Notes: generated from the sequence alone by a model not told the origin. A stretch of DNA of 64,000 bases from Alphaproteobacteria bacterium (GCA_021775995.1 JAJFGS010000013.1:372001-436000), one strand, 5' to 3'; positions 10,487 to 19,746 are shown, numbered from the stretch's first letter. Numbers and translations are program-made.

Positions 10487-11167
10487 CTAATCTTTGTAAA
10501 AAACGCCATCTACTTGAAGTTGACGGTTTAGTTTTCGTGAAAAATAAACCTCCCAAAGTAAATGTGGGTTGAATCCTCTTTCTTTGAGGAACATCATAAT
10601 GTCTGTCGCTAAGGTTTCTCCTTTGTAAATTTCAAATAGAGACATTTCTAAACGTAAGCCGACAGCTTTCTTAAGGGCTTGTTCACCATGTTTTAGGATA
10701 TTCATTTCATATCCTTGCGTATCCATTTTAATGAAAACTTTTTTACCGTCTAAGTGAAGGTCTTCATATAACGTATCAAGCGTTTTCATTGGGATTGTTT
10801 CTGTCCCTATGACGTTTGTTTTAGGCAGGGCTTGAATTAATTCATCAGAGGCTTCTAAAATACTACTCATATCTTTGGCATCTGAAATATTGATTTCAAT
10901 ATCTTTATTACTATCTCCGAGCGCTAAGGGCGGTAAAACTGTCCATTTGGGGTCGTCCTTTGATTTTTCAATTAATCCTTGCTGTAAAGAGGATAGGGGT
11001 TCAACAGAGATAATATGGCCTTCAAATCCCCAATGGCGCAAAGTTTCAGCAGTCTGTCCAATATTGGCACCAATATCAATAATTGTATCGATATTATGTT
11101 CCTTAAGAGTTAGAGCAACTTTTCCTTCGGCATTTTTATGTGGTTTGTGTTTTTTAGAAAAAAACAT
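10487..11167 (-). CDS. FkbM-family methyltransferase
   Basis: IDIGANIGQTAETLRHWGFEGHIISVEPL...VFIKMDTQGYEMNILKHGEQAL. Confidence 0.85.
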   Translation of the reverse strand: MFFSKKHKPHKNAEGKVALTLKEHNIDTIIDIGANIGQTAETLRHWGFEGHIISVEPLSSLQQGLIEKSKDDPKWTVLPPLALGDSNKDIEINISDAKDMSSILEASDELIQALPKTNVIGTETIPMKTLDTLYEDLHLDGKKVFIKMDTQGYEMNILKHGEQALKKAVGLRLEMSLFEIYKGETLATDIMMFLKERGFNPHLLWEVYFSRKLNRQLQVDGVFYKD

Positions 11168-11784
11168 TAGGCCTCCTTATATAACCAACTGCGTTTTTGT
11201 TTGTCTGTAGTTTCAAAATTAACGATACGTGCTTTTTTCTCTAATGTTAGGTCGATGTCATCAAGACCGTTGAGAAGAGAATGTTTACGGGCAGGATCAA
11301 TTTCGAATTCAAAACTTAATTTATTGCCGCGTTTGATGGTTTGTTTTTCTAAATCAATTTCTAATGCTGCTTCGGGGTTTGTTTCGGCTTCATCCATCAA
11401 TTGATCAACTTGATCTTGGGGAAGTTGAATCGGTAAAATACCATTTTTGCAGCTATTATTATAAAAAATATCAGCAAAGCTGGGGGCTATTACGCAGGTA
11501 ATACCCATGTCCAAAATCGCCCAAGGTGCATGCTCACGGGAAGAGCCACAGCCAAAATTCTCACCTGTAATAAGAATGGAGGCATTTTTATATTCTAGTT
11601 TATTGAGCACAAACTCTGCTTTGGGTGTGCCGTCTTCATTGTAACGAATATCGTGAAAGGCATGAATGCCAAGGCCAGAGCGCTTAATGGTTTTTAAAAA
11701 CTGCTTTGGAATGATGATGTCGGTATCAACATTAATCATTCGCAAGGGGGCAGCAATACCGCTAAGTTTATCAAATTTTTTCAT
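11167..11784 (-). CDS. leuD: 3-isopropylmalate dehydratase small subunit
   Basis: [49 protein letters not shown]; second Met at 11784 preferred. Confidence 0.95.
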   Translation of the reverse strand: MKKFDKLSGIAAPLRMINVDTDIIIPKQFLKTIKRSGLGIHAFHDIRYNEDGTPKAEFVLNKLEYKNASILITGENFGCGSSREHAPWAILDMGITCVIAPSFADIFYNNSCKNGILPIQLPQDQVDQLMDEAETNPEAALEIDLEKQTIKRGNKLSFEFEIDPARKHSLLNGLDDIDLTLEKKARIVNFETTDKQKRSWLYKEA

Positions 11785-11794
11785 TACCTTCACA

Positions 11795-11906
11795 CGTCAT
11801 GCCCGCTTTGTGCGGGCATCTGCTATTCATTAAGAGAACAGCTTTGCTGTTCACATTACGGATCCCCGTTGTTTATATTGACCTACGGTCAATCACGGGG
11901 ATGACA
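11795..11906. repeat. Intergenic multi-hairpin palindromic element
   Basis: acgtcatgcccgctttgtgcgggcat ... aacagctttgctgtt ... atccccgttgtttatattgacctacggtcaatcacggggatgacaa. Confidence 0.7.
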
Positions 11907-11919
11907 ACTATTAAAAGTT

Positions 11920-12615
11920 TTACGCATTACCAAGCATAAAATCAATGAATTGCTCTAAAATAACTTCATCAAATGCCCCTTGGTATTTTTGTCCTTCTTT
12001 GAGACGTTTAAGGGCTTCCTCAGGGGTGCGTTTGGCGGGTTGGTGTGAACGGCGGATCATGTCACCATCATAGGCATCAATGATGCAAATGGCTTTAACA
12101 ATTCTGCTTAGCCTATCACCTTTTATGCCTTCATAGCCTGTGCCATCAACGCGTTCATGATGTAAAAGCTGGAGATTATGTATGACCTGAATATGTGGAT
12201 GAGTTTGAAGTTCGTCGGATAATTTAGTAATAGCCAAATCAACAAGCTCAACGCCAAGGCGAGTGTGCTCGCGTTTCTCTTCGCGTTCTTCAGCTGTAGG
12301 GCGGTGTGGGGTATGCCAGATATGGGGATCATAATTATGGTGTGTTTTACCCAAATCATGAAGAAGATTGGCATCATAGAAATTTTGCGCTGCATGTTCG
12401 CTAAACCCCAGTGTCTTGATGAATTCAGCACCAATGGCTGAGGTGCGTTGAAGATGATTGGCCATTACTGAGCCATAATTGTTGGTATCATCGCCATAGT
12501 TCTCAATCTCTTGCCATAGAGCATTTTCGATAGATTTATAATGTTCGTCCAGAATAGGGTCATTTTGAACATCATAGCTTTCAATGAGAATATCGACATT
12601 TGGGGTAGAGCTCAT
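11920..12615 (-). CDS. HD-GYP-like HD-domain phosphohydrolase
   Basis: LLHDLGK...LLHHERVDGTGYEGIKGDRLSRIVKAICIIDAYD. Confidence 0.75.
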   Translation of the reverse strand: MSSTPNVDILIESYDVQNDPILDEHYKSIENALWQEIENYGDDTNNYGSVMANHLQRTSAIGAEFIKTLGFSEHAAQNFYDANLLHDLGKTHHNYDPHIWHTPHRPTAEEREEKREHTRLGVELVDLAITKLSDELQTHPHIQVIHNLQLLHHERVDGTGYEGIKGDRLSRIVKAICIIDAYDGDMIRRSHQPAKRTPEEALKRLKEGQKYQGAFDEVILEQFIDFMLGNA

Positions 12616-12814
12616 GATGCCGTTTTAAGCAATAATTTAAAAAAATCAAATTAATTTAAAGATTTGGTGGATACAACCCACCGTGAGCTTCATTATTTTG
12701 GATAATTTTATTTCCTTTTCAATAAATAGTTTGCATAATTTGGAAAATTGGCGTAAAAGCTCCTCCATAAGAATTTTTTTAATGAGTATTTTTTAATAAA
12801 TAGAGGGTAGAGAT

Positions 12815-13315
12815 ATGATTTCACTAAGCAAGGCATGGAAGCCAGTAGTTGCCGTGGGAGTGTTTGGAGTTACACTTGTACTACAAAGTTGTGCTGGTTC
12901 AGAAATCCGTCATAGAGCTGATGAAGTAACTGGAGGTAGGGTTACAGGAGCTATTGATGGTGCTGCTAAACTTAGCGAAAAAGCAAAAAAGGCTACAGCC
13001 GGTGTTGTAAGTAAATTTAAAGACTCTGAAAGTAAGTTTGAGCAAGCAAACAGACTTGTCTCAGGCGGTTCTCAAATTGAAAAAGAAGTAATGCAACGAA
13101 TTCTCAGTGAGAAAGGTTACATGGTTCAAGAAGATGTAATAGGTACATGGGGACCTAAATCTACAGCTGCTCTTGAGTCAGCGATGAAGCATAGTCCAAA
13201 TTTTGCATTTACTATGACTGAAGGTGCGTCAGGTGTTATTGAAGGGGCAAAAACTGGTTTAGTAGATAAGCCTGTTGCGCCTGGAGCTAAGCCTGCTGAT
13301 CCTAGAGTAAAATAA
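12815..13315 (+). CDS. Putative lipoprotein, possibly with a peptidoglycan-binding-like segment
   Basis: LQSCAGS lipobox-like motif; MQRILSEKGYMVQEDVIGTWGPKSTAALESAM resembles PG_binding_1. Confidence 0.6.
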   Translation: MISLSKAWKPVVAVGVFGVTLVLQSCAGSEIRHRADEVTGGRVTGAIDGAAKLSEKAKKATAGVVSKFKDSESKFEQANRLVSGGSQIEKEVMQRILSEKGYMVQEDVIGTWGPKSTAALESAMKHSPNFAFTMTEGASGVIEGAKTGLVDKPVAPGAKPADPRVK

Positions 13316-13333
13316 TTTAGAATTTATAGAGTT

Positions 13334-13369
13334 AAAAAAGCCGGGGCGGTGGGGTCTCGGCTTTTTTTT
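13334..13369 (+). terminator. Rho-independent terminator
   Basis: aaaaaagccg...cggctttttttt after the 12815-13315 CDS. Confidence 0.75.
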
Positions 13370-13386
13370 ATGCCTTTTTTCTGCGT

Positions 13387-13471
13387 GTCATTGCTAGCGA
13401 ATATAATGAGCGTGGCAATCTAGTTGTGGGATTTTATGGATTGCTTCGTCCTTTCAGTTCTCGCAATGACG
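13387..13471. repeat. GTCATTGC...GCAATGAC dispersed palindromic repeat
   Basis: gtcattgctagcg...ggcaatcta...ggattgcttcg...ctcgcaatgac; same family as 45347-45456. Confidence 0.75.
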
Positions 13472-13515
13472 GGGTGGGGAGTTCGTGTATATTGCGGGGA
13501 TGACGGAGTAGAAAT

Positions 13516-14937
13516 TTACAAATCCCTGACATCTTTTAATTTACCAGTGATAGCGGCGGCGGCGGCCATAGCGGGAGACATTAAATGTGTGCGTCCACCA
13601 CGCCCTTGGCGTCCTTCGAAATTACGGTTAGAGGTAGAGGCACAACGTTCACCTGGTTCGAGTTTATCCGCATTCATCGCCAAACACATTGAGCATCCCG
13701 GTTCACGCCAATCAAAGCCAGCTTCAACCAAGATATCAGCAATGCCTTCATCCTCCGCCTGTTCTTTCACCAAGCCAGAGCCCGGCACGACCATAGCGAG
13801 TTTAATGTTATCAGCCACCTTTTTGCCTTTTGCGACTTCGGCGACCGCGCGTAAATCTTCGATACGACCATTGGTGCAAGAACCAATGAAAATTTTATCG
13901 AGCATAATATCCTGGAGCGGTGTGCCAGCCGTTAAGCCCATATAATCAAGCATGCGTGTCACAGATTTTTGTTTGGCTTCGTCAGCAAAGTCTGATGGCG
14001 CAGGGACGGAGGCGGTGATGGGGAGAACATCTTCGGGTGTTGTTCCCCATGTTACCGTTGGTGCGATATCTTCGGCATTTAAAACAATTTCCTTATCATA
14101 TGTTGCGCCTTGATCGGAACGTAAAGTCTTCCAATATTCTACAGCCTTATCAAATTCTGCTCCTTGCGGTGCCATCGGGCGACCTTTGATATAATTGAAC
14201 GTTGTGTCGTCAGGGGCGACCAAGCCAGCACGTGCGCCGCCTTCAATCGACATGTTACACATGGTCATGCGCCCTTCCATTGATAGGCTCTGCACCGCAT
14301 CACCAGCATATTCAAGCACGTAACCTGTACCACCCGCCGTGCCGATCTCTCCAATAATGGCGAGGATCATATCTTTGGCAGTAATGCCGTCTTGCAATTT
14401 ACCATTGACCGTAATACGCATGGATTTGGCAGGTTTCTGAATGAGTGTTTGTGTTGCCAGCACATGTTCAACCTCGGATGTGCCAATACCAAAGGCGAGT
14501 GCGCCAAATGCGCCATGGGTTGAGGTATGAGAGTCACCACAAACAATGGTCATGCCCGGTTGTGTGAAGCCTTGTTCTGGCCCGATAATGTGGACGATGC
14601 CCTGGCGTTTATCCATCATATCAAATAATTGCACGCCAAATTCAGCGCAGTTTTTAGAAAGTGTTTCAACCTGTAGACGGCTTTCGGGTTCTTCAATGCC
14701 TTGAGAGCGATCAGTTGTGGGAACATTGTGATCGGCCACCGCCAATGTGCCATGTGGGTGGTGAACAGAGCGTCCCGCCATGCGCAATCCCTCAAAGGCT
14801 TGTGGACTGGTTACTTCATGTACCAAGTGCCGATCAATGTAAATGAGTGAAGTACCGTTTTCATCCGTATGAATGAGGTGGTCATCCCAGATTTTCTGGA
14901 ACAAGGTGCGGGGGGCTGGCGTGGTATCTTTAGGCAT
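13516..14937 (-). CDS. leuC: 3-isopropylmalate dehydratase large subunit
   Basis: [70 protein letters not shown]. Confidence 0.97.
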   Translation of the reverse strand: MPKDTTPAPRTLFQKIWDDHLIHTDENGTSLIYIDRHLVHEVTSPQAFEGLRMAGRSVHHPHGTLAVADHNVPTTDRSQGIEEPESRLQVETLSKNCAEFGVQLFDMMDKRQGIVHIIGPEQGFTQPGMTIVCGDSHTSTHGAFGALAFGIGTSEVEHVLATQTLIQKPAKSMRITVNGKLQDGITAKDMILAIIGEIGTAGGTGYVLEYAGDAVQSLSMEGRMTMCNMSIEGGARAGLVAPDDTTFNYIKGRPMAPQGAEFDKAVEYWKTLRSDQGATYDKEIVLNAEDIAPTVTWGTTPEDVLPITASVPAPSDFADEAKQKSVTRMLDYMGLTAGTPLQDIMLDKIFIGSCTNGRIEDLRAVAEVAKGKKVADNIKLAMVVPGSGLVKEQAEDEGIADILVEAGFDWREPGCSMCLAMNADKLEPGERCASTSNRNFEGRQGRGGRTHLMSPAMAAAAAITGKLKDVRDL

Positions 14938-15238
14938 TATTATACTTCATTTTCGTAGTTTCGTATTTTTAGCACCAAGATAACAAGACAGCAAGCACCC
15001 TGTAACGTGTTGGTTTTGTTTGTGAATTAGAGTTACTCATTTTGTTCGCTGGAGATTTGGGGAGGGGGGGTAGGCGATGTTGGTGTGGGGTGATTTTGAG
15101 GGTTATAAATCATTGTTCAATCTATCATAAAAGAGAGGTAATAAAAAGGAATTTATTCCTCTTGGTGTTAAGGTAAGGTCAAAAATTGCAAGCAGTTCTG
15201 TTTTCATAATATAATGGTGGGGATGAGGGGGGAGATAT

Positions 15239-15670
15239 ATGCCAAAAGCGTTTGATACCGCAGATGCGCAAGGAACATTTCAAAAAATGGTCTTAACGTA
15301 TCTATATTCTGGGCATCCCGGGGCTTTCGCAGAAAAATTGCCGCCATCTTGCTATTCCGTTGTTTGTGAGGCCTTGAGAGAACAAGAATTTTTGCCAACA
15401 GATCAAATCGTTGCCCTTGGTAGAGAGCATGGGCATGAAGTGCTGCATTGTATTATTACTAGGGATAATGTGATTACCGTTGACGGGAGGGGGGATAATA
15501 GTAGTTATGACCCACATAGCGGTGTTTATACCTTGAATAACGATGAAATACCCTTGCAAAACCCCATGTTTGTTAAGGGGCGTATTACGCTTAAGGCCTT
15601 TTACGACCGATGTGAGGCTTATAAAGATTCCAAAGCTTTATCTGATAACCTGATAACCATGCCAATTTAA
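15239..15670 (+). CDS. Hypothetical protein
   Basis: 143-aa ORF in the leuC-rplS gap with a purine-rich region before the ATG. Confidence 0.5.
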   Translation: MPKAFDTADAQGTFQKMVLTYLYSGHPGAFAEKLPPSCYSVVCEALREQEFLPTDQIVALGREHGHEVLHCIITRDNVITVDGRGDNSSYDPHSGVYTLNNDEIPLQNPMFVKGRITLKAFYDRCEAYKDSKALSDNLITMPI

Positions 15671-15727
15671 AGAAAGCAGCTTCTCTTGCTTTTGTTGTTC
15701 TAAAACCATTAATAACCAACTTTATAC

Positions 15728-15756
15728 TTGACATAACCGATGGAAGCCTATACGAT
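15728..15756 (+). promoter_or_regulatory. Putative sigma70-type promoter TTGACA-N17-TACGAT
   Basis: TTGACATAACC..., about 60 bp upstream of the 15788 ATG. Confidence 0.5.
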
Positions 15757-15787
15757 TCGGGACTGACAAAAATAGAGGTGTAAAAAA

Positions 15788-16108
15788 ATGGTAAGCAAAA
15801 CAAAAAACAATGGATTTTCAACAACAGAGAAATTAGGGGCTGCGTTTCTTATGGCTTTGGGTATTACAGGAATTGTAGCCATGAATAATAATGTTAAAGG
15901 TTGTATTGCTGATGCAGATGACAAAGCTTATCTTGTTATGAAGGATGGAACAGTTAAGCGCCAAGTAATGCCCGTTCATGATACATACTGTACTATGGGT
16001 AATTCAAGTTATGTTGAATCTTATGATTTACTTGATCCTAACAAGATTGATCATAAAGGTTTGCCTAAGACTTTTGTTTTAGCTGCGAGAAAACCTGTTC
16101 TTAGTTAA
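15788..16108 (+). CDS. Small hypothetical protein with one TM segment
   Basis: ORF with promoter and terminator; FSTTEKLGAAFLMALGITGIVAM hydrophobic segment. Confidence 0.65.
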   Translation: MVSKTKNNGFSTTEKLGAAFLMALGITGIVAMNNNVKGCIADADDKAYLVMKDGTVKRQVMPVHDTYCTMGNSSYVESYDLLDPNKIDHKGLPKTFVLAARKPVLS

Positions 16109-16139
16109 GCAAAATTTAAAAAGCTAAATCATAATAAAA

Positions 16140-16170
16140 AAAGCGCGGAATTAAACCGCGCTTTATTTTT
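16140..16170 (+). terminator. Rho-independent terminator
   Basis: aaagcgcgg-aattaaa-ccgcgcttt-attttt. Confidence 0.85.
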
Positions 16171-16228
16171 ATCTTTTTAAAAGCCCTCATACCCGCTTGT
16201 TAAGTTTTTGGCAGGAGGAGGCTATAAT

Positions 16229-16876
16229 TTAAGACTGAGTGTCTGTTGCTTCAGGAGCCTCTGCTGGAGCTTCTGCTGGTGCTTCGGCAGGAGCAGGAGC
16301 GTTTGCAGCGGCTTCAGCCTCAGCGGTGGCCTTTGCTTCGGCAGCTTTTTCATCGGCTTTTGCTTTCTTCGCAGCAGCTTTATCAGCTTTACGTTTGTCT
16401 TCAGCTACTTTATTTTCAACACGCTGTGCTTTTTTCGCTTCTTTTTTATCGGCTGTCTTTTTGGTTTTAGAGACTTTGCTCTTCTCTTCTACATCGACAA
16501 CTTCCATACCGAAACCTGTGGTACGTTCAGAAATACGAGCTTTCTTACCGCGAAGGTCACGTAGATAATAGAGTTTAGCGCGACGGACAGAACCACGGCG
16601 AACAAGCTCAACGCTATCAATACGTGGTGAGTGAAGCGGGAATACACGCTCAACACCTTCACCAAGGCTGATTTTACGAACAGTAAAGCTGGCATTTGCG
16701 CCAGTTGTTCCAGCACGGGCAATACAGACACCTTCATAGGCCTGCACACGCTCACGCGTACCTTCACGAATTTTCACATTAACCTTAACGGTATCACCGG
16801 GGCTAAAGTCTGGGAATGATTTTTCGGCCAAGAATTTCTCTGTTTGGCGCGCTTCAAATTTTTGTAATGTATTCAT
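16229..16876 (-). CDS. rplS: 50S ribosomal protein L19 with long low-complexity C-terminal extension
   Basis: [31 protein letters not shown]...[53 protein letters not shown], then a K/A/E/P-rich tail. Confidence 0.95.
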   Translation of the reverse strand: MNTLQKFEARQTEKFLAEKSFPDFSPGDTVKVNVKIREGTRERVQAYEGVCIARAGTTGANASFTVRKISLGEGVERVFPLHSPRIDSVELVRRGSVRRAKLYYLRDLRGKKARISERTTGFGMEVVDVEEKSKVSKTKKTADKKEAKKAQRVENKVAEDKRKADKAAAKKAKADEKAAEAKATAEAEAAANAPAPAEAPAEAPAEAPEATDTQS

Positions 16877-17013
16877 TTAACTAATCTTTCTAACACTTTA
16901 TAGGAACTCGATAATCAAGGGCTAGACGTCTAGTCCAAGGCAGATCCGTTTTTTATTGGTTTTGTTAAAAACTGGGCTGTTTATAAGGGGAAGCGGTGAT
17001 AAAAGCAAGGAAA

Positions 17014-17718
17014 TTATGTGTTTTTCTTCAATAAATCAGGGCGTACAGCTTGGGTGATGGCTTCGCTCTGCTCTTTACGCCAATCTTCAATCTTAGCGTG
17101 ATTGCCGTTTTGTAGAATTTCAGGAACATTATGGGTGTTACCAAAGCTATCTGTCCATGTCGCTGGTCTTGTGTAATGCGGGTATTCTAATAAACCGCCA
17201 GTGGCACTGCCGAAGCTTTCATTATCGGCTGTATCAACATTACCCATGACATTGGGGAGCAGGCGGATACAAGCATCCATTAAAATAAGGGCGGCAGGTT
17301 CACCGCCACTTAAAACATAGTCACCGATAGAAATTTCTTCAAACTCATGTGCGTCCAAGACACGTTGATCAACCCCTTCATAACGACCACAAAGGAGGGT
17401 GAGAGTTTGTTCCTGTGAGAGTTCTTTGGCGAGGGTTTGGTTGAGGACTTTACCACGTGGGGAGAGGTAAATCTTTCTTCCCTGTTTAGGTGTTGAGAGA
17501 AGGGCGGATTCAATAACGTCCGCACGCATCACCATACCTGCGCCGCCGCCATAGGGTGTGTCATCGACAGTTTTATGATTGTCGGTGGCAAAGTCACGAA
17601 TGTTAATCGTATCGAATGACCAGTCGCCACGTTCTAAGGCTTTACCCGCCAGTGATTGCCCGAGCATGCCTGGGAACATTTCAGGGAAGAGGGTGAGGAT
17701 GTTGAGGTGGAAGTTCAT
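17014..17718 (-). CDS. trmD: tRNA (guanine-N1)-methyltransferase
   Basis: LTLFPEMFPGMLGQSLAGKAL, DDTPYGGGAGMVMR, LCGRYEGVDQRV, IGDYVLSGGEPAA. Confidence 0.97.
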   Translation of the reverse strand: MNFHLNILTLFPEMFPGMLGQSLAGKALERGDWSFDTINIRDFATDNHKTVDDTPYGGGAGMVMRADVIESALLSTPKQGRKIYLSPRGKVLNQTLAKELSQEQTLTLLCGRYEGVDQRVLDAHEFEEISIGDYVLSGGEPAALILMDACIRLLPNVMGNVDTADNESFGSATGGLLEYPHYTRPATWTDSFGNTHNVPEILQNGNHAKIEDWRKEQSEAITQAVRPDLLKKNT

Positions 17719-17775
17719 GCTTTAAGGTCATAGTCTATTCCCCCGCAGGCTGTCCAGTAAAAGGGAGATTAAATC

Positions 17776-17804
17776 TTGACATAATGAGTCAATGGGACGA
17801 TGTT
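17776..17804 (+). promoter_or_regulatory. TTGACATAA promoter-like element
   Basis: TTGACATAATG, 66 bp upstream of ATG 17842; -10 box weak. Confidence 0.4.
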
Positions 17805-17841
17805 TGTCTCTTGCCTGTTTAGCAAAACAAAGGAGTAGAAA

Positions 17842-18090
17842 ATGAGTGAAACATTTAACAAAACAAAAGAATTGAAAATGAGTGATACAGATGAATCGGA
17901 AGGCACTTTGACAAAAGTAGCCAAGGTTCTTTTTCTTGGATTTGTTCTTGGTGGTACATTCTACGCTCTAGATAAGGGGTTAGATAGGGTGTATGGTACT
18001 GATCCTTGTACGAATAAATCGCCTTCGATCGACAAAAAGATTGCGTCTGAGCCTAAAGTTGCGCCTCAGCCTAAGCTTAAAATATCATAA
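17842..18090 (+). CDS. Small membrane protein, copy 1 of duplicated pair
   Basis: 82 aa; aaaggag RBS; MSDTD... and PKLKIS C-terminus shared with copy 2. Confidence 0.7.
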   Translation: MSETFNKTKELKMSDTDESEGTLTKVAKVLFLGFVLGGTFYALDKGLDRVYGTDPCTNKSPSIDKKIASEPKVAPQPKLKIS

Positions 18091-18111
18091 TACTCTATTA
18101 AAAAATAAAAT

Positions 18112-18139
18112 AAGCGGGCCGCCTTTATGGCCCGTTTTC
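18112..18139 (+). terminator. Rho-independent terminator
   Basis: gcgggcc-gccttta-tggcccgtttt. Confidence 0.85.
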
Positions 18140-18188
18140 TATTCCAACAACCCTTCAGGGATTTGGACGGTGGTAGGGAGATTAAATC

Positions 18189-18217
18189 TTGACATAATGG
18201 ATTAATGGGCCGACATT
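18189..18217 (+). promoter_or_regulatory. TTGACATAA promoter-like element
   Basis: TTGACATAATGG, 66 bp upstream of ATG 18255. Confidence 0.4.
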
Positions 18218-18254
18218 CGTCTCTTACCTGTTTAGCAAAACAAAGGAGTAGAAA

Positions 18255-18467
18255 ATGAGTGATACAGATAAATTGGATTCTTTAAGAGGAAGTTTGAAAA
18301 AAGCAGCGGGAGTTTTTGCTATTATGGCTCTTGTTGGTGGTTACGGCACAGTTGCAAGCAATATGTTTACAAGTGTTGCACATAAGTTCAATACCGATCC
18401 TTTTGCTTACCATCCGCCTTTGGCCGAAAAACTTTTTGCGTCTAAGCCTAAGCTTAAAATATCGTAA
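18255..18467 (+). CDS. Small membrane protein, copy 2 of duplicated pair
   Basis: 70 aa; same RBS and leader as copy 1; C-terminal KPKLKIS. Confidence 0.7.
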   Translation: MSDTDKLDSLRGSLKKAAGVFAIMALVGGYGTVASNMFTSVAHKFNTDPFAYHPPLAEKLFASKPKLKIS

Positions 18468-18490
18468 TACTCTATTAAAAAAATAAAATA

Positions 18491-18518
18491 AGCGGGCCGT
18501 TTTTATGGCCCGTTTTTT
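18491..18518 (+). terminator. Rho-independent terminator
   Basis: gcgggcc-gttttta-tggcccgtttttt. Confidence 0.85.
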
Positions 18519-19011
18519 ATTCCAACAATCCTTCGGGGATTTGGACGGTGATTTTATCATCTGCAATATCCAAAACAGTATCGTCGGTGAAGGGGAGATA
18601 GAAGCTCTCCTTAGTATCAGGCTTTATTTCCAGTAAATCGCTGGCGCCAAAATTTTCAACAGCGATGACTTTGCCAATTTCTTTCTTGTCCTTGTCAAAG
18701 CAAGGCAGACCGATGAGGTTGGTGATATAAAATTCGTCTTGGTTGGTTTCTGGAAGGTCAGATTTATCAATATAAAGTTCTGTACCGCGTAGTTTCTCGG
18801 CCTCGGTGCGGTCTGTGATACCGTCAATTTCGGCAAGCCAATGTTTAGCGGTTGCGTTTTTTAATTTAAGTGAGAGCGATTTATCGCCGCTCTCACTCGT
18901 AAATAATGTGCCGCCCGCCAAGCTGGGGTCGTCTGCAAAGACATGTAACTTCACAAAGCCTTTGATGCCATGTGCGGTTGCAATTTTTGCGATGCATATT
19001 CGATTAGCCAT
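18517..19011 (-). CDS. rimM: 16S rRNA processing protein RimM
   Basis: ICIAKIATAHGIKGFVKLHVFADDPS...LRGTELYIDKSDLPETNQDEFYITNLIGL...FYLPFTDDTVLDI; between trmD and rpsP. Confidence 0.93.
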   Translation of the reverse strand: MANRICIAKIATAHGIKGFVKLHVFADDPSLAGGTLFTSESGDKSLSLKLKNATAKHWLAEIDGITDRTEAEKLRGTELYIDKSDLPETNQDEFYITNLIGLPCFDKDKKEIGKVIAVENFGASDLLEIKPDTKESFYLPFTDDTVLDIADDKITVQIPEGLLE

Positions 19012-19055
19012 GGGCATCCAGACCCCCGCTCAAGGCGGGGGTGACGTTTAGTAGA

Positions 19056-19721
19056 TTAGTCAGCTTTTTTCTCTTCTTCAGCTTTAGGCTCTTCAGCGGG
19101 CTTTTCAGCAGCAGGAGCTTCTTCGGCTTTTGGCTCTTCAGCAGGCTTTTCAGCAGCAGGAGCTTCTTCAGCTTTTGGTTCCTCGGCGGGTGCTTCGATA
19201 GAGCAAGCTTCTCCAGCTGGCGCTTCATCAATAGAACAAGCTTCTCCTTCTGTAGGAGCTTCAGCTTCAGGAGCAGGCGCTTCTTCAGCAGGAGCGGCAG
19301 CGGCTTCTTTTGCGGCTTCCTCAGCAGCGGCTTTAGCGACTTTTTCTTCTTCTTTAGCGGCTTTGGCAGCTTCAGCTTGTGCTTTTTTCTTTTCTTCCTT
19401 ATCGGCAATACGCATCGTTGTTTTTTCAGATGGCTTACCTTTGTTTGGATTGTTTGGTGTTGCTGGCATTGGTGCAATGCCTGCCTTACCCAAGAAGACT
19501 GCCACACGGTAAGAAGGTTGAGCTCCTTCACTTAACCAATGTTTGATGCGCTCTTCGTTAAGTACCACGCGGTTTGGGTCATCTTTTGCGAGTAGGGGGT
19601 TATATGTTCCCAAACGCTCAATATAACGCCCGTCGCGCGGCATACGTTTATCCGCTACGACAATTCTGTTGAATGGACGGGATTTACGTCCGCCTCTTGA
19701 TAGTCTCATTGCTAGTGCCAT
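19056..19721 (-). CDS. rpsP: 30S ribosomal protein S16 with long repetitive C-terminal extension
   Basis: [70 protein letters not shown], then an A/E/P/K-rich tail. Confidence 0.95.
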   Translation of the reverse strand: MALAMRLSRGGRKSRPFNRIVVADKRMPRDGRYIERLGTYNPLLAKDDPNRVVLNEERIKHWLSEGAQPSYRVAVFLGKAGIAPMPATPNNPNKGKPSEKTTMRIADKEEKKKAQAEAAKAAKEEEKVAKAAAEEAAKEAAAAPAEEAPAPEAEAPTEGEACSIDEAPAGEACSIEAPAEEPKAEEAPAAEKPAEEPKAEEAPAAEKPAEEPKAEEEKKAD

Positions 19722-19746
19722 TTTTAAAATTCCTTTCAGTCATTTT

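Larger units (their letters stand above)
17762..18172 (+). repeat. Tandem cassette duplication, unit 1
   Basis: Same order and near-identical flanks as unit 2: agggagattaaatcttgacataatg ... cctaagcttaaaatatc[a]taatactctatt ... cgggcc/ggcccg terminator ... attccaacaa[c]ccttc[a]gggatttggacggtg. Confidence 0.9.
18174..18550 (+). repeat. Tandem cassette duplication, unit 2 (right part overlaps the 3' end of rimM)
   Basis: See unit 1. Confidence 0.9.

Noticed and set aside
13424-13945. 173-aa plus-strand ORF starting in a repeat
   Set aside because: Antisense to leuC over most of its length; the first residues are translated repeat DNA.
16208-16568. Cys/Phe-, Ala- and Leu-rich ORFs on the plus strand
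   Set aside because: Antisense shadows of the low-complexity rplS tail.
19004-19535. Lys/Leu-rich minus ORF and Phe/Ser-rich plus ORF
   Set aside because: Out-of-frame and antisense readings of the repetitive rpsP tail.
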